Shown one piece after another: positions 17,111 to 27,734 of a stretch of DNA of 64,000 nt. Positions within the stretch are counted from its first letter, which is position 1. Every line of letters starts with the position of its first letter. This stretch comes from an uncultured Ruminococcus sp. (lineage in GTDB: Bacteria > Bacillota > Clostridia > Oscillospirales > Ruminococcaceae), in NCBI GenBank assembly GCA_900538575.1, contig UPZA01000005.1, positions 62,001 to 126,000 on the forward strand. The letters are read 5' to 3'. The position numbers and the translations under genes were made by a program. Below the pieces are notes generated by a model. The model did no database searches, had not been told where the DNA came from, and saw only the letters and a program-made list of their open reading frames with translations.

Positions 17111-18205
17111 ATGAAGTCTAAAAATCCAAAGATAGCGACAGTCCTGACTGCTTTGGTTATGACGTTTTCAATAGGTTTTAGTGCAAATGCTGAATCCTTG
17201 CTTGATTTGACCAATACTTATTCAAAGGAGGGAAGCAGCGCAATCCTTAATTATGATCCCGAGAATAATACATATGAGCTTGTTGACGGGGACGGAAACG
17301 TTATTGAAACAGAGACGATACAGAATGATAATTTACAGGAATCAGAAGAAACCGTTACTACCGTAAAGACTGATACGGTGCCTGTTACTGAACCGCCTGC
17401 TGAACATTCCGTTACTGTCGCAACTACCACTACAATACCACGAAATTGGTACATAGCGAGATACAGGGAAGAGGTTTTATCTGAGATTGCCGCCAGTACA
17501 ACCGCTAAGCCTGTTACCACCACTATTAAAACCACCACAACTGTAAAGACTACTACGACAAAAACAACTACAACTACGAAATCCGTTAGGGACGGTATCG
17601 ACGTTTCAAGACATCAGGGAACGATTGACTGGACAAAGGTTAAAAAAGCGGGCATAGAATTTGTTATGATTAGGGCAGGCTATGGAATGTATTCCGATCA
17701 GGTAGACGCCAATTTTAAAACGAATATAGCCGGAGCGCAAAAGGCCGGGATTGAATGCGGAGTATATTGGTACAGCTATGCGGTAAATACGTCCGAGGCT
17801 TTAAAAGAAGCTAAGGTTTGCTATGACGCCATAAAGGGATATAAGCTGAGCTACCCTGTTGCATTTGATATTGAGGATGATAGTCAGACTCATTTAACAA
17901 TGACTCAAATATCCAATATTACCAAGGTATTCTGCGACTATTTGGAAAATAAACAATATTATGTTTCTGTTTACAGTTATGCAAGTCTGCTTAATACGAA
18001 GATGAACAGCAGCGTTTTATCAAGCTATGACGTTTGGGTTGCTCATACCGGGGTTTCTAAGCCCAATTTCAGCGGTAATTATGGAATGTGGCAATACAGC
18101 CATACAGGAAAGGTAAACGGAATCAGCGGAAATGTGGATCTCAATTACGGATATAAGGATTATCCCGGAATAATGAAAAAGAATAAGCTCAACGGATATA
18201 CATAG
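17111..18205 (+). CDS. secreted GH25 lysozyme (muramidase)
   Basis: A 364-residue secreted peptidoglycan hydrolase cleaving the MurNAc-GlcNAc bond. Layout: signal peptide (about 1-27, cleavage after SANA), an acidic unannotated region (28-140), a Thr-rich linker of TTT/KTTTT repeats, and a C-terminal GH25 domain (about 160-364). The domain shows DGIDVSRHQGTIDW at its start, AFDIEDD containing the acidic catalytic pair, and a typical LNYGYKDY end. An in-frame GTG at 17102 overlaps the Shine-Dalgarno itself, so the ATG at 17111, 10 bp after AAGGAG, is preferred. It may act in cell-wall turnover. Confidence 0.93.
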   Translation: MKSKNPKIATVLTALVMTFSIGFSANAESLLDLTNTYSKEGSSAILNYDPENNTYELVDGDGNVIETETIQNDNLQESEETVTTVKTDTVPVTEPPAEHSVTVATTTTIPRNWYIARYREEVLSEIAASTTAKPVTTTIKTTTTVKTTTTKTTTTTKSVRDGIDVSRHQGTIDWTKVKKAGIEFVMIRAGYGMYSDQVDANFKTNIAGAQKAGIECGVYWYSYAVNTSEALKEAKVCYDAIKGYKLSYPVAFDIEDDSQTHLTMTQISNITKVFCDYLENKQYYVSVYSYASLLNTKMNSSVLSSYDVWVAHTGVSKPNFSGNYGMWQYSHTGKVNGISGNVDLNYGYKDYPGIMKKNKLNGYT

Positions 18206-18210
18206 TTTTT

Positions 18211-18241
18211 AGGGGTACTGTTTTATCAGTACCCTTTATTT
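18211..18241 (+). terminator. terminator after GH25 gene
   Basis: GGGTACTG (18213-18220) pairs with CAGTACCC (18227-18234), followed by TTTATTT. It separates the lysozyme gene from addB. Confidence 0.8.
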
Positions 18242-18259
18242 AGTAAAGGGGGAAACGTA

Positions 18260-21200
18260 TTGCTTAAATTTATACTTGGAGGCGCCGGATTCGGCAAATC
18301 AACGGTAATTATAAATGAAATATATAAATTGGCTGATAGCGGAAAAAAAATAATAGTTATTGTACCGGAACAGTTTTCATTTGATTCCGATAAAAAGCTA
18401 TATAAAAAATTAGGCTGCCGGCTATTCAATAGAATTCTTTCATTAAGCTTTACAACCATGGCAAGAGAGATTTTTGAAAAATACGGAAGCAGGTCGGGAG
18501 AGTATGCCGATGATATGCATAAATATATAATTATGCATAAAACAGTTAAAAAACTGTTATCAGACAAACAGCTTAAATATTTTGCAAGGCAGGCGGGAAG
18601 ACCTGATTTTATAAACGACGCCTTAAAAATTGTTGTTGAATTCAGACAAAGCGGCATTTCTGCCGATGATTTCATAGCTAAAATGTGCGGTGATAATGCT
18701 TCATTATCCGAGAAAATATCGGATTTGTCTATGATATATTATACATATGACAGTATGCTTGCAGAGAATGAGTTAAAGGATAGCCTAACAGATATTTCAG
18801 AAGCGGCGGCTATAGCAGAAATAAACGATTATTTTAAAAATACAGTTGTTTTTTTTGATGAATTCGAGAGCTTTACGGGTGATGAATACAAGCTTATTGA
18901 AACGATTATAGGACAATCAAACGACGTATATGTTTCTCTAAGGCTTGAACAGCTTGAAAATAACGGAGTTAATTTATTTGATTCGGTTAAAAACACATGG
19001 AAGCGATTTTATCAGATTGCGCAGAAATATGGCAAACCTATTGATACTGTTAATTTAATTAAGCCAGTAAAATACAAAAACGAAGACCTTGCACATTTGA
19101 ATTTAAATATACTTCGTCCTGTAAGAAAACGCTTATCTAAGTCTGAAAATATAAAAATATGCGAATGCCGCGACCTATATGAGGAGGCGGACTGGATTTG
19201 CTCGGAAATAAAACGGCTTGTGCGGAACGACGGGTATAAATACAGCGAAATTGCGGTTATGTCAAGGCAGCTTTCGGAATATACATATATTTTTGAGGCC
19301 GCGTGTGAAAAATATGAAATACCGTTTAGTTTAGATATTAAAAAAAGCGTAATGCATACCTCTATTATGCAGTATATTTCAAGTATTATTGAAATAATTT
19401 CAGAAAAAAATTTTTCTTCTGAAATGATATTTAAATACGCTAAGACCAGTCTGAGCGGAGTTGCGTCCGAAAGAATATCAGAGCTTGAAAATTATTGCTA
19501 TGAATGGGATATTGACGGCGAAAAATGGATGAAACCATTTTCAGCGGGATTGGATGAATATCCATTTGCAGAAAAGACAAGAAAAGAGCTTGTCGAGTCT
19601 CTTCATAAGCTTCGTTTAAAGTGTGTTGATACTGACAGCAGGGGAATTTGCCGCGCTTTGTTTGAATTTATAACAGAAATGAACGTTCAGGAAAAGGTAA
19701 ACGGAATAATAAGCGGCTTCAAAGAGAAAGGTTTTATTTATCTTGCTAAGGAATTCAAGAGAATTTGGGGACTGCTTATGGATATTCTTGAGGCTGTTTC
19801 CGAAACCGGAGGAGATATTTCAATCACAGGCTTTCGCGACATTTTTATTATGATGCTAAGACAGATAAGCTATTCGGTCCCTCCTCAGACTCTTGACGGC
19901 GTAAGGATAGTTTGTGCAGAAACAGCAAGACTTGACAGCCCAAGAGCCGTATTTATCGCAGGCGTAAACGACGGATTTTTTCCGGCAAATATTAGTCAGA
20001 ATGGAATTTTAAATGAAACGGATAGGCTTCTGTTCGAGCAGTCTGGAATCAGTCTTTCAAGATCAAATGAGGAATTAATAGCCGATGAGAAACTGATTGT
20101 ATATAAAACGATTACCTATGCGTCTGATAAGCTTTACATAACATATCCTTTGTCCGACAGTATGAATCGGAATAGGTACGCGGCTCCGGTTTTAAAGCAA
20201 ATAAGAGAAATGTACGACAATGAGATTCTGGAATATGCTTCGGATAAAAATATTATTGATTACAGTTTAACTCCTAAGGCTGCTTATATTAATCTTGTAC
20301 AGCATTTTGGAGAAACCGGTCAGGAAATTGAGAGTATCAGAAAGGCTCTTGAAAATAACGAAATTTATAGAGGAAGAATACGTTATCTTGAAAATGTAAG
20401 CAGCGACAGAAATTTTATTATAAATGACAAGTCCCTCATGAAACGGATTTATTCTGACAGACTGACTATTTCCGCAACGGCGGTTGAGGAATATAATACC
20501 TGTCACTTTAAATATTTTTGCCATACAGGTCTTAAGCTGAGAATAAAGAAAAAAAAAGCTTTTGATTATATTAGCCAGGGCAATTTAACTCATAGGTGCC
20601 TTGAAAAGATACTTGGATCATGCAAAAACAAAGAAGAATTTGATAATTTAAACCATGAACAAATATCTGAAATAATACATAAATGCATAAATGAATTTAT
20701 TGAAGAGGGTTTGGGCGGAGAGGCTATGCTTACGTCTTCTGCTAAAGCCTCGCTTGAAAATATTTCCGGCAATATAGAGGTATTAATACGACAGCTTCAA
20801 TGCGAGCTTCGTCAGTCTGAATTTCGTCCTGTGGCGTTTGAGCTTGACGTTAGCGAGGGCGGCAACAGCCCTGTAATAAAGACCGCGGACGGCATAGAAA
20901 TTTATCTGCGGGGAGTAGTTGACAGAATTGATATTTATGAAAAGGATAATGAAAAATATCTGAGGGTTATAGATTATAAAACGGGAACAAAGACGTTTTC
21001 AATTTCGTCGTTGCTTTACGGCATAAATATGCAGATGCTTATTTACATGTTTTCGGTTACAGGAAAAAACGGAAGATTTTCTGATTATACGCCCGCCGGA
21101 GTTCTTTATATGCCGTCCGGAGGAGCGGCTTGCGGCCGCGATAGAAATGATGAGCTGTCGGTTGACGATTATCTTTCAAAGCATTTTAAAATGAACGGAA

Positions 21201-21580
21201 TCGTACTGAGCGACAGAACGGTTCTAAACGCCATGGAAAAGGATATCAAGGGAGTTTATATTCCTGCAAAGCTTTTGAAGGCGGATGGAGGAACAGGGAC
21301 TCTCATGCTTAATAAAAAGGCTTCCTCTTGCCTTAACGCTAAAAACTTTAAACGTCTCAGAAGCTATACGGACAGCGTGCTTTTAAAAATGTGCAGCGAG
21401 CTTTACGGAGGTCAGATACAAGCCGATCCCATAATTTTTGGAAAAGCGCCTTGCGATTACTGCGATTATTGGTCCGTGTGCGGCAATGATCCTGTTGAGA
21501 ATTATCATGAGCCTGAAAAAAATGCAGAAGAAATTATGATGGAAAAACTCGGAGGTGAAAACGATGAGCAGATGGACTAA
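18260..21580 (+). CDS. addB: AddAB helicase-nuclease subunit AddB
   Basis: This is the 1106-residue second subunit of the AddAB double-strand break end-processing machine. It has an N-terminal ATP-binding site (LGGAGFGKSTVI, residues 6-17), a helicase-like core, and a C-terminal RecB-type nuclease domain with RVIDYKTG. The iron-sulfur cluster cysteines are visible as CHFKYFC near residue 753 and CDYCDYWSVC near the C-terminus. The start is TTG at 18260 with AAAGGGGG upstream; no ATG gives the Walker A motif. The stop overlaps the start of addA by 17 bp. Confidence 0.96.
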   Translation: MLKFILGGAGFGKSTVIINEIYKLADSGKKIIVIVPEQFSFDSDKKLYKKLGCRLFNRILSLSFTTMAREIFEKYGSRSGEYADDMHKYIIMHKTVKKLLSDKQLKYFARQAGRPDFINDALKIVVEFRQSGISADDFIAKMCGDNASLSEKISDLSMIYYTYDSMLAENELKDSLTDISEAAAIAEINDYFKNTVVFFDEFESFTGDEYKLIETIIGQSNDVYVSLRLEQLENNGVNLFDSVKNTWKRFYQIAQKYGKPIDTVNLIKPVKYKNEDLAHLNLNILRPVRKRLSKSENIKICECRDLYEEADWICSEIKRLVRNDGYKYSEIAVMSRQLSEYTYIFEAACEKYEIPFSLDIKKSVMHTSIMQYISSIIEIISEKNFSSEMIFKYAKTSLSGVASERISELENYCYEWDIDGEKWMKPFSAGLDEYPFAEKTRKELVESLHKLRLKCVDTDSRGICRALFEFITEMNVQEKVNGIISGFKEKGFIYLAKEFKRIWGLLMDILEAVSETGGDISITGFRDIFIMMLRQISYSVPPQTLDGVRIVCAETARLDSPRAVFIAGVNDGFFPANISQNGILNETDRLLFEQSGISLSRSNEELIADEKLIVYKTITYASDKLYITYPLSDSMNRNRYAAPVLKQIREMYDNEILEYASDKNIIDYSLTPKAAYINLVQHFGETGQEIESIRKALENNEIYRGRIRYLENVSSDRNFIINDKSLMKRIYSDRLTISATAVEEYNTCHFKYFCHTGLKLRIKKKKAFDYISQGNLTHRCLEKILGSCKNKEEFDNLNHEQISEIIHKCINEFIEEGLGGEAMLTSSAKASLENISGNIEVLIRQLQCELRQSEFRPVAFELDVSEGGNSPVIKTADGIEIYLRGVVDRIDIYEKDNEKYLRVIDYKTGTKTFSISSLLYGINMQMLIYMFSVTGKNGRFSDYTPAGVLYMPSGGAACGRDRNDELSVDDYLSKHFKMNGIVLSDRTVLNAMEKDIKGVYIPAKLLKADGGTGTLMLNKKASSCLNAKNFKRLRSYTDSVLLKMCSELYGGQIQADPIIFGKAPCDYCDYWSVCGNDPVENYHEPEKNAEEIMMEKLGGENDEQMD

Positions 21581-24500
21581 AGAGCAGCGTCAGGCTATAA
21601 ACGCTTCAGGACGCTCAGTAATTGTATCGGCAGCGGCAGGCAGCGGCAAAACCTCCGTACTTGTTGAGAGACTTATAAGGATAATTTCCGACCGCGAAAA
21701 TCCGGTTCCCGTTGAAAGAATGATCGTTGTAACGTTTACAAACGACGCGGCGGCGGAAATGAAACAGCGTTTAGCGTCGGCGCTTTCTTCCATGATAGAA
21801 ATAAATCCGGACGATAGCTGGCTTTCCAGGCAGAATTCTATGCTTTGCTGCGCTTCTATTTCAACAATACACTCGTTTTGTTTTGATTTGCTAAGAAATA
21901 ACATAAATCAGCTTTCTTTATCTTCAGGATTTAGAATAATAGATGAAACCGAGGAAAACGTTTTAAGGATTCAGGCGTATAAGAATATTTCAGAAAGATT
22001 TTATAACGAAAGATACGAGGATATGATTACGCTCAGAAATAACTTTTGCGTAAACGACGATAAGCCGCTTGAAGAGCTTGTTTATTCCCTATATAACTGC
22101 GTATCCTCCGTGCCCTTTTTTGAAAAATGGCTTGACGAAGCTTATGAAAAATATAATGGGGATCAGTATAAAGACTATTATATAAAATATGTTGAATCTA
22201 AAATTGATTTATGCAGCAGTTTGTTAAACAACGCTTCATGTCAATCTATTACCCTAAACAATGAAAAAATAATGTCGTTGATAAACGAAGATAAGCTTTA
22301 TCTTGATAATATTTTTACTTTCTTTAAAAACGGAGTATTTGATGAATTTCATCGTAGCTTGTCTGCTGTAAAATTCAGGAACTTTCCTTCAGGAGTGAAA
22401 AATTCTGAAAATCCTGAGCTAAGGCAAAAAATAAAGTCATGTCGTGATAATTATAAAGAAATAATTATCGAATTGAAAAAAAGTTCAGAAATATTAGTAA
22501 ATGCAGAGTCTGATCTTGAAAGGCACAAAATAATACAAAAAATCCTTTCAGACTTTTTAAAGGAATTTGCATCCGAGCTTTATTCCCTTAAAGAAAAAAA
22601 GAATGCAGTGGGATTTGACGATGCTGAAAGACTTGCTTTAGAGCTGCTTGCCGATATTAATAATTCCGGCATTATAGAGAAAACTCCTCTTGCAAGGGAG
22701 CTTTCCGAATATTATAAGCTTATTATGATTGATGAATTTCAGGATTCAAATAACCGTCAGGATATGATTTTTAAACTTCTGTCTAAAAATGGCCGCGCCG
22801 ATAAATACGGAGATAATCTTTTTTTTGTGGGAGATGTAAAGCAATCAATCTATCGTTTCAGACTTGCGAATCCTGATAATTTTATAAATGCCGTCGGCAG
22901 CGCGGAGCCATATACTGAAAATGTAAATCAGAATGCCTATATCAGACTAAACCGTAATTTCCGAAGCTCAGGTGAAGTAGTGAATTTTGTCAATTATATA
23001 TTCAAGCATATTATGTCGGAAAAGTGTGGAGATATAAATTATAACGATGATGAATATCTGATTCAGGGAGCGTCGTTCTGCGAGGCTGAAAGGAATCCTC
23101 TGATTATGCTTTTTGACGAGACGGAAGACGCGGAAAATACGGAAGCCGAGTGCATTGCCGATAAAATAGAGGAAATGCTCGGAAATCAAACGCCTGTGAG
23201 CATTGATATGGGAAAAGGTTCAAGACCGTGTCAGATGAAGGATTTCTGCATACTTCTCAGAAACAGGAAAAATATAGCCGTTTATACAAGGGAGCTTGAA
23301 AAAAGAGGAATATCAGTAGATTCTGAGGACGAGTCCGGATATCTGAAAGCAAGGGAAATATCTATTTTAATGAATATTCTCAGAGTTATAGATAATCCGC
23401 TGACTGATACTGCATTGGTTTCTGTAATGCTTTCCCCTATGTTTATGTTTACGGTTCAGGATACTGCTGAAATAAGACTGATAAATAAAAATGCGCATAT
23501 ATACAGTAATTTGTGCGAAGGTCTCGGATTAAACGGAAAAAAAATAATATTCCAGAACGAGCTGTATACAAAGGCTTTATTTCTTTATGAGGTTATCATG
23601 GAATTAAGGCTGTATATAAGTGCGTGCACGCTGCAGGAGCTTATCAGAAAAATATATGACAGTACTGATTTTCTTTCAGTTATGCAGATTTACGGAGACG
23701 CTAAAAGGAAAAAAGCAAATCTGCGTATGATGCTTGAATATGCGGAAGATTATGAAAAGAATTCTGACGGAGGACTTTCGGGTTTTTTAAGGTATATTGA
23801 CAGAATAATGGAATCTAAAGGAGACTTTAAAGCTGTAAGCGGATCTTCAGGATCGCAAAACGCCGTTTCTGTTAAAACCATGCATAAATCCAAGGGACTT
23901 GAATATCCGTTTATATTTATAGCGGAAACGTCGACAAAATTCAGCCGTTTGGATAAAATGAAACCGTTTCAGTTTTCGTATGAATCAGGGCTTGGATTCA
24001 AGCTGCAGAATAAAGAAAAATATGAACGTTTTAACACATTGCCTTATGAAGCGATAAGTTTGGAAAATCGGCGCAATGCAGTTAGCGAGGAAATGCGCCT
24101 GCTTTATGTGGCGCTGACAAGAGCTAAAGAACGTTTATTTATTACGTTAAACGCCGGTGAAGCCAATTTAAAAAAGGCTCAGTCAATGGCGACCGACATA
24201 TTACTAAACGGAGGTATATCCGATCGTATATCCGCTTCGGCAAATTCAATGGAAGATTGGCTGTTGATGACCTTGATTTCTCATGGAGGTTCAGGTACGA
24301 TCAGAGAGCGGTTTCAGATATTTGAAAGTTTTAGGTATAATGAGGATTTTAAAATAGACTATGAATTTTATAATCCAAATAAAACGGATGAAATAATTCA
24401 GCTTCCTAAAGAAAGGAGCTTGCCATGTGAGGAAATGGTAAGGCAAATTGAGGACATGTTCAGCTTTAACTATGACCTTTCGCTGTCTGCTCTTACGTCA

Positions 24501-25100
24501 AAGCTTTCAGTGTCTGATATTTCAAAAAATGAAGGAAGCTTTGAAGCTCCTCTTAAGCGTCCGGAGTTTGCAAGGGAAGCGGGGGGACTTACTCCTGCTG
24601 AAAAGGGTACTGCGTTACATAGATTTTTGCAGTTTACTGATTTTAGCGCTCTGAAAAAGGACTACCAAATGGAGCTTGAAAGGCTTTATAATACCGGTTA
24701 TTTAACTGAAAAGCAGAAAAGTGCAATTAAAGAGGACGATATTAACGCATTTTTGGATTCTAAGCTTTTTGAAAGAATAAATTGCTGCAAGAATATACTA
24801 AGAGAAAAGAAATTTCTAATAGCAATCGACGATCTTGAGCTTGAAGACGAGTTTGGTATGGAATACAAAAATACGTCGGGTATGCTTAACGGAATAATAG
24901 ATATGGTTTTGGAATTTGAAGATTATCTTGTATTAGTAGATTATAAGACGGACAGAGTTTCCGATATAAATGAGCTTGCGGAAAAATATAAGCGTCAGAT
25001 TGAGCTGTATAAACTTACTCTTGAAAAAACTGAGATCAAACCTGTTAAAGAAGCCCTCATATATTCTTTTTCTAAAAAATCCGAAATACGAGTTTTATAA
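21564..25100 (+). CDS. addA: AddAB helicase-nuclease subunit AddA
   Basis: An 1178-residue UvrD/Rep-type helicase with a C-terminal RecB-family nuclease. Motifs: Walker A SAAAGSGKTSVLVERL, motif II MIDEFQDSN, motif III VGDVKQSIYRFR, motif V TMHKSKGLEYPF, motif VI LYVALTRAKERL, and nuclease LVDYKTDR near the end. An in-frame GTG at 21555 touches the GGAGG, so the ATG at 21564 is the start. With AddB it resects broken ends and feeds RecA-dependent repair. Confidence 0.97.
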   Translation: MSRWTKEQRQAINASGRSVIVSAAAGSGKTSVLVERLIRIISDRENPVPVERMIVVTFTNDAAAEMKQRLASALSSMIEINPDDSWLSRQNSMLCCASISTIHSFCFDLLRNNINQLSLSSGFRIIDETEENVLRIQAYKNISERFYNERYEDMITLRNNFCVNDDKPLEELVYSLYNCVSSVPFFEKWLDEAYEKYNGDQYKDYYIKYVESKIDLCSSLLNNASCQSITLNNEKIMSLINEDKLYLDNIFTFFKNGVFDEFHRSLSAVKFRNFPSGVKNSENPELRQKIKSCRDNYKEIIIELKKSSEILVNAESDLERHKIIQKILSDFLKEFASELYSLKEKKNAVGFDDAERLALELLADINNSGIIEKTPLARELSEYYKLIMIDEFQDSNNRQDMIFKLLSKNGRADKYGDNLFFVGDVKQSIYRFRLANPDNFINAVGSAEPYTENVNQNAYIRLNRNFRSSGEVVNFVNYIFKHIMSEKCGDINYNDDEYLIQGASFCEAERNPLIMLFDETEDAENTEAECIADKIEEMLGNQTPVSIDMGKGSRPCQMKDFCILLRNRKNIAVYTRELEKRGISVDSEDESGYLKAREISILMNILRVIDNPLTDTALVSVMLSPMFMFTVQDTAEIRLINKNAHIYSNLCEGLGLNGKKIIFQNELYTKALFLYEVIMELRLYISACTLQELIRKIYDSTDFLSVMQIYGDAKRKKANLRMMLEYAEDYEKNSDGGLSGFLRYIDRIMESKGDFKAVSGSSGSQNAVSVKTMHKSKGLEYPFIFIAETSTKFSRLDKMKPFQFSYESGLGFKLQNKEKYERFNTLPYEAISLENRRNAVSEEMRLLYVALTRAKERLFITLNAGEANLKKAQSMATDILLNGGISDRISASANSMEDWLLMTLISHGGSGTIRERFQIFESFRYNEDFKIDYEFYNPNKTDEIIQLPKERSLPCEEMVRQIEDMFSFNYDLSLSALTSKLSVSDISKNEGSFEAPLKRPEFAREAGGLTPAEKGTALHRFLQFTDFSALKKDYQMELERLYNTGYLTEKQKSAIKEDDINAFLDSKLFERINCCKNILREKKFLIAIDDLELEDEFGMEYKNTSGMLNGIIDMVLEFEDYLVLVDYKTDRVSDINELAEKYKRQIELYKLTLEKTEIKPVKEALIYSFSKKSEIRVL

Positions 25101-25179
25101 TTTTTAAAAATATATGGAATTTATCGGATAAATGTGCTATAATAAAAAAGTCGGAAAAAATTAAAAGGAGAAAATAAAT

Positions 25180-26451
25180 ATGGCGGTGTATCAAAGAAAA
25201 GATATTGCTGAGGGTATCGGCTATACATCAATTATCGATCCTAAATTTAAAACTCAGAGAGTGCAGATAATGTTTATTACCGAGCTTAAAAAGGAAACTG
25301 CTTCGGAAAATGCCATTGCTGTCGGCGTTTTAGGCTCATCTAACTGCAAATATAAAAATATCAGTGAAATTACAGCTAAGCTTAATTCGCTTTATGGTGC
25401 AAACATTAATATAGATATTCTTAAAATTGCCGATTATCAGAGACTTTGTATAGGCGTAAGCTCTATAAACAGTAAATACGCTCTTGAAGGCGAGGATATA
25501 AACGCGGAAGTGCTTTCTATATTACTTGATTGCATTTTCTCTCCTAACGTTATAAAAAATGGCGAAGGAAAGCTTGAATTTGCTCATGAACCGTTTGATT
25601 TCAGAAAAAGAGATATTCTGGATTCAATTGAAGCTGAAATAAATAATAAAAGAGCCTATGCAGTTATGCAGGCTCAAAAATCAATATATAACGGCGAAAA
25701 CAGCGCCAATTCTTCATACGGCGCCAAGGAAACTGCTGAATCAGTTACCGCTGAATCTGCATATAAGGCATATAAAAAACTCCTGAAAACTGCCAAAATT
25801 GAGATTTATTATGTCGGTTCGGAGGAAAATACCAATGCTGAGAATGCTATTTTTGAAGCTTTTTCCAGGATTGAAAGAATTCCGTCCGCTGTTAAGTATT
25901 ACAGCCACAGTCCTCTTAAGCAGAGCATTTGCAGGACGGAAGAAAGGCTTGATGTAAACCAGTGTAAAATGGTTCTTGCATTTAAAGGAAAAAGCGATGA
26001 TTTTGACGCTGTAAGACTTATGAATACAATTTTCGGAGCTACCCCTTTTTCAAAGCTTTTTATAAATGTCAGAGAAAAGCAGAGTCTTTGCTATTATTGT
26101 ACGTCGCAGTATAACAGATTTAAAAAAACACTTATGGTAGACTGCGGAATAGAAGAAGAAAATATTGAAAAAACAGAAAAGGAAATCATAAAACAACTTG
26201 AGGATATTAAAAACGGGGAATTTTCAGGTGAGGATATAAGCAATTCAGTTTTAAGCATTATCAATTCGCTTAAAGGCGTCGGAGATACTTCCACGTCATA
26301 TATTAATTGGTATTTCGGATGTCTCGCTAACGGAGAATTACTTGAACCTTCCGAATCTGTTGAGAAAATAAAGGCCGTTACAAGAGAGCGAATTATTGAA
26401 GCCGCTAAATCTTTTGAGCTTGATACGGTTTATGTGATGAGAGGTGAATAA
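25180..26451 (+). CDS. yfmF: M16-family inactive peptidase homolog, YfmF type
   Basis: A 423-residue M16-fold protein without the HxxEH zinc motif, so it is probably the non-catalytic half of a two-subunit peptidase with the next gene. It has the two-lobed M16 layout, with RLDVNQCKMVLAFKG and FGATPFSKLFINVREKQSLC in the C-terminal half. In B. subtilis nomenclature this pair is YfmF/YfmH, annotated as associated with EF-P 5-aminopentanol modification. The start ATG has AAAAGGAG. It is the first gene of a yfmF-yfmH-lgt-folD unit; a TATAAT at 25136-25141 may be part of its promoter. Confidence 0.85.
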   Translation: MAVYQRKDIAEGIGYTSIIDPKFKTQRVQIMFITELKKETASENAIAVGVLGSSNCKYKNISEITAKLNSLYGANINIDILKIADYQRLCIGVSSINSKYALEGEDINAEVLSILLDCIFSPNVIKNGEGKLEFAHEPFDFRKRDILDSIEAEINNKRAYAVMQAQKSIYNGENSANSSYGAKETAESVTAESAYKAYKKLLKTAKIEIYYVGSEENTNAENAIFEAFSRIERIPSAVKYYSHSPLKQSICRTEERLDVNQCKMVLAFKGKSDDFDAVRLMNTIFGATPFSKLFINVREKQSLCYYCTSQYNRFKKTLMVDCGIEEENIEKTEKEIIKQLEDIKNGEFSGEDISNSVLSIINSLKGVGDTSTSYINWYFGCLANGELLEPSESVEKIKAVTRERIIEAAKSFELDTVYVMRGE

Positions 26452-26452
26452 A

Positions 26453-27721
26453 ATGGATATCAACAGAATTATATGCGAACAGACAGGCGATAGTTGTAAT
26501 TATATAAAGCATTCGTCGGGGCTTGAAATATTTGTATGTGAAATGGAGGGCTTCAGTACCACTGAAGCGTTATTCGGAACTAAATATGGTTCTATTAATA
26601 CATGCTTTAAAACGAATGCTGACAAGGAATTTACGACAGTACCGGAGGGTATCGCCCATTTTTTAGAGCATAAGCTTTTCGAAAACGAGGACTGTGACGC
26701 CTTTGAGCTTTATGCTAAGACCGGCGCTAATGCCAATGCGTATACTTCTTTTGACAGAACCTGTTATCTTTTCAGTTGTTCAGATAATTACAAGGAATCT
26801 CTTGAGATATTACTCAGCTTTGTTCAAAACCCTTATTTTACACAGGAAACCGTAGATAAGGAACAGGGAATTATTGGTCAGGAAATTAAAATGTGCGACG
26901 ATAACCCTACCTGGAAGGTATTGTTCAATATGCTTCAGGGAATGTATCATAAGCATCCCGTCAGAATAGATATAGCCGGTACAATTGAAAGCATAGCTGA
27001 AATTGACGCCGATCTTCTCTATAAATGCTATAATACCTTTTATAATCTTCATAATATGGTTTTAGTAGTAGCCGGAAATGTTAAAACGGAAGAGGTAATA
27101 AATATTGCCGATAAGCTTCTAAAACCATGCGAAAATCAGGCGCTGGAAACTGTGTTTCCGGAAGAACCGTATGAAATAGTCCAAAAGGAGGTTTATGGAA
27201 ATCTTCCGGTAGGCACGCCGATTTTTAATGTTGGTATAAAATGCAGACCGGAAAGCGGATTTAACAGGCTTAAATCAGAAATGGAGTGCTCCATAGCCGG
27301 TAATATAATTTCAGATCCTTCAGCTCCGCTTTACAAAAAGCTTCTTGACGAGGAACTTATAAATTCTACATTTGGGTTTGAAGTCTTTTGCGGAGACGGC
27401 TTTTTCTGTCTTATTTTCAGCGGAGAATCCGCCGATCCTAAAAAGGTGATGCAGTATATCGTCGATGAGATAGAACGCGTTAAGGTTGAGGGACTGGATA
27501 AATCTCTTTATGACAGTATAAAAAAATCCACCTACGGTATGATTGTAAGAGAAAGCAATAATGCTGAAGCTGTTGCCGGAAATCTTATATCGGCCTATAT
27601 GTCTGGAGTAGGACCTTATGATTCTATAAGGATATTGTCTGAAATGACTTATAACGATGTGCAGAAGGCTTTATTAAATCGTTTTGACACCGGAAACATG
27701 ACAATTTCGGTTATTGAATAA
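26453..27721 (+). CDS. yfmH: M16-family zinc peptidase, YfmH type
   Basis: A 422-residue M16 peptidase with an intact zinc motif HFLEH (in EGIAHFLEHKLFE, near residue 63-73) and the downstream Glu region (DKEQGIIGQEIKMCDD), so this is the catalytic partner of the upstream protein. The ATG at 26453 is chosen over the in-frame GTG at 26444 because GAGAGG lies 9 bp before it. The stop of yfmF at 26451 is one base before this start. Role in EF-P modification is from family annotation only. Confidence 0.88.
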   Translation: MDINRIICEQTGDSCNYIKHSSGLEIFVCEMEGFSTTEALFGTKYGSINTCFKTNADKEFTTVPEGIAHFLEHKLFENEDCDAFELYAKTGANANAYTSFDRTCYLFSCSDNYKESLEILLSFVQNPYFTQETVDKEQGIIGQEIKMCDDNPTWKVLFNMLQGMYHKHPVRIDIAGTIESIAEIDADLLYKCYNTFYNLHNMVLVVAGNVKTEEVINIADKLLKPCENQALETVFPEEPYEIVQKEVYGNLPVGTPIFNVGIKCRPESGFNRLKSEMECSIAGNIISDPSAPLYKKLLDEELINSTFGFEVFCGDGFFCLIFSGESADPKKVMQYIVDEIERVKVEGLDKSLYDSIKKSTYGMIVRESNNAEAVAGNLISAYMSGVGPYDSIRILSEMTYNDVQKALLNRFDTGNMTISVIE

Positions 27722-27734
27722 GGAGAATGTTACA

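Noticed and set aside
17500..17585. Short repeated units as a CRISPR or satellite
   Set aside because: The ACC/ACT/ACA repeats encode the Thr-rich linker of the GH25 lysozyme in frame.
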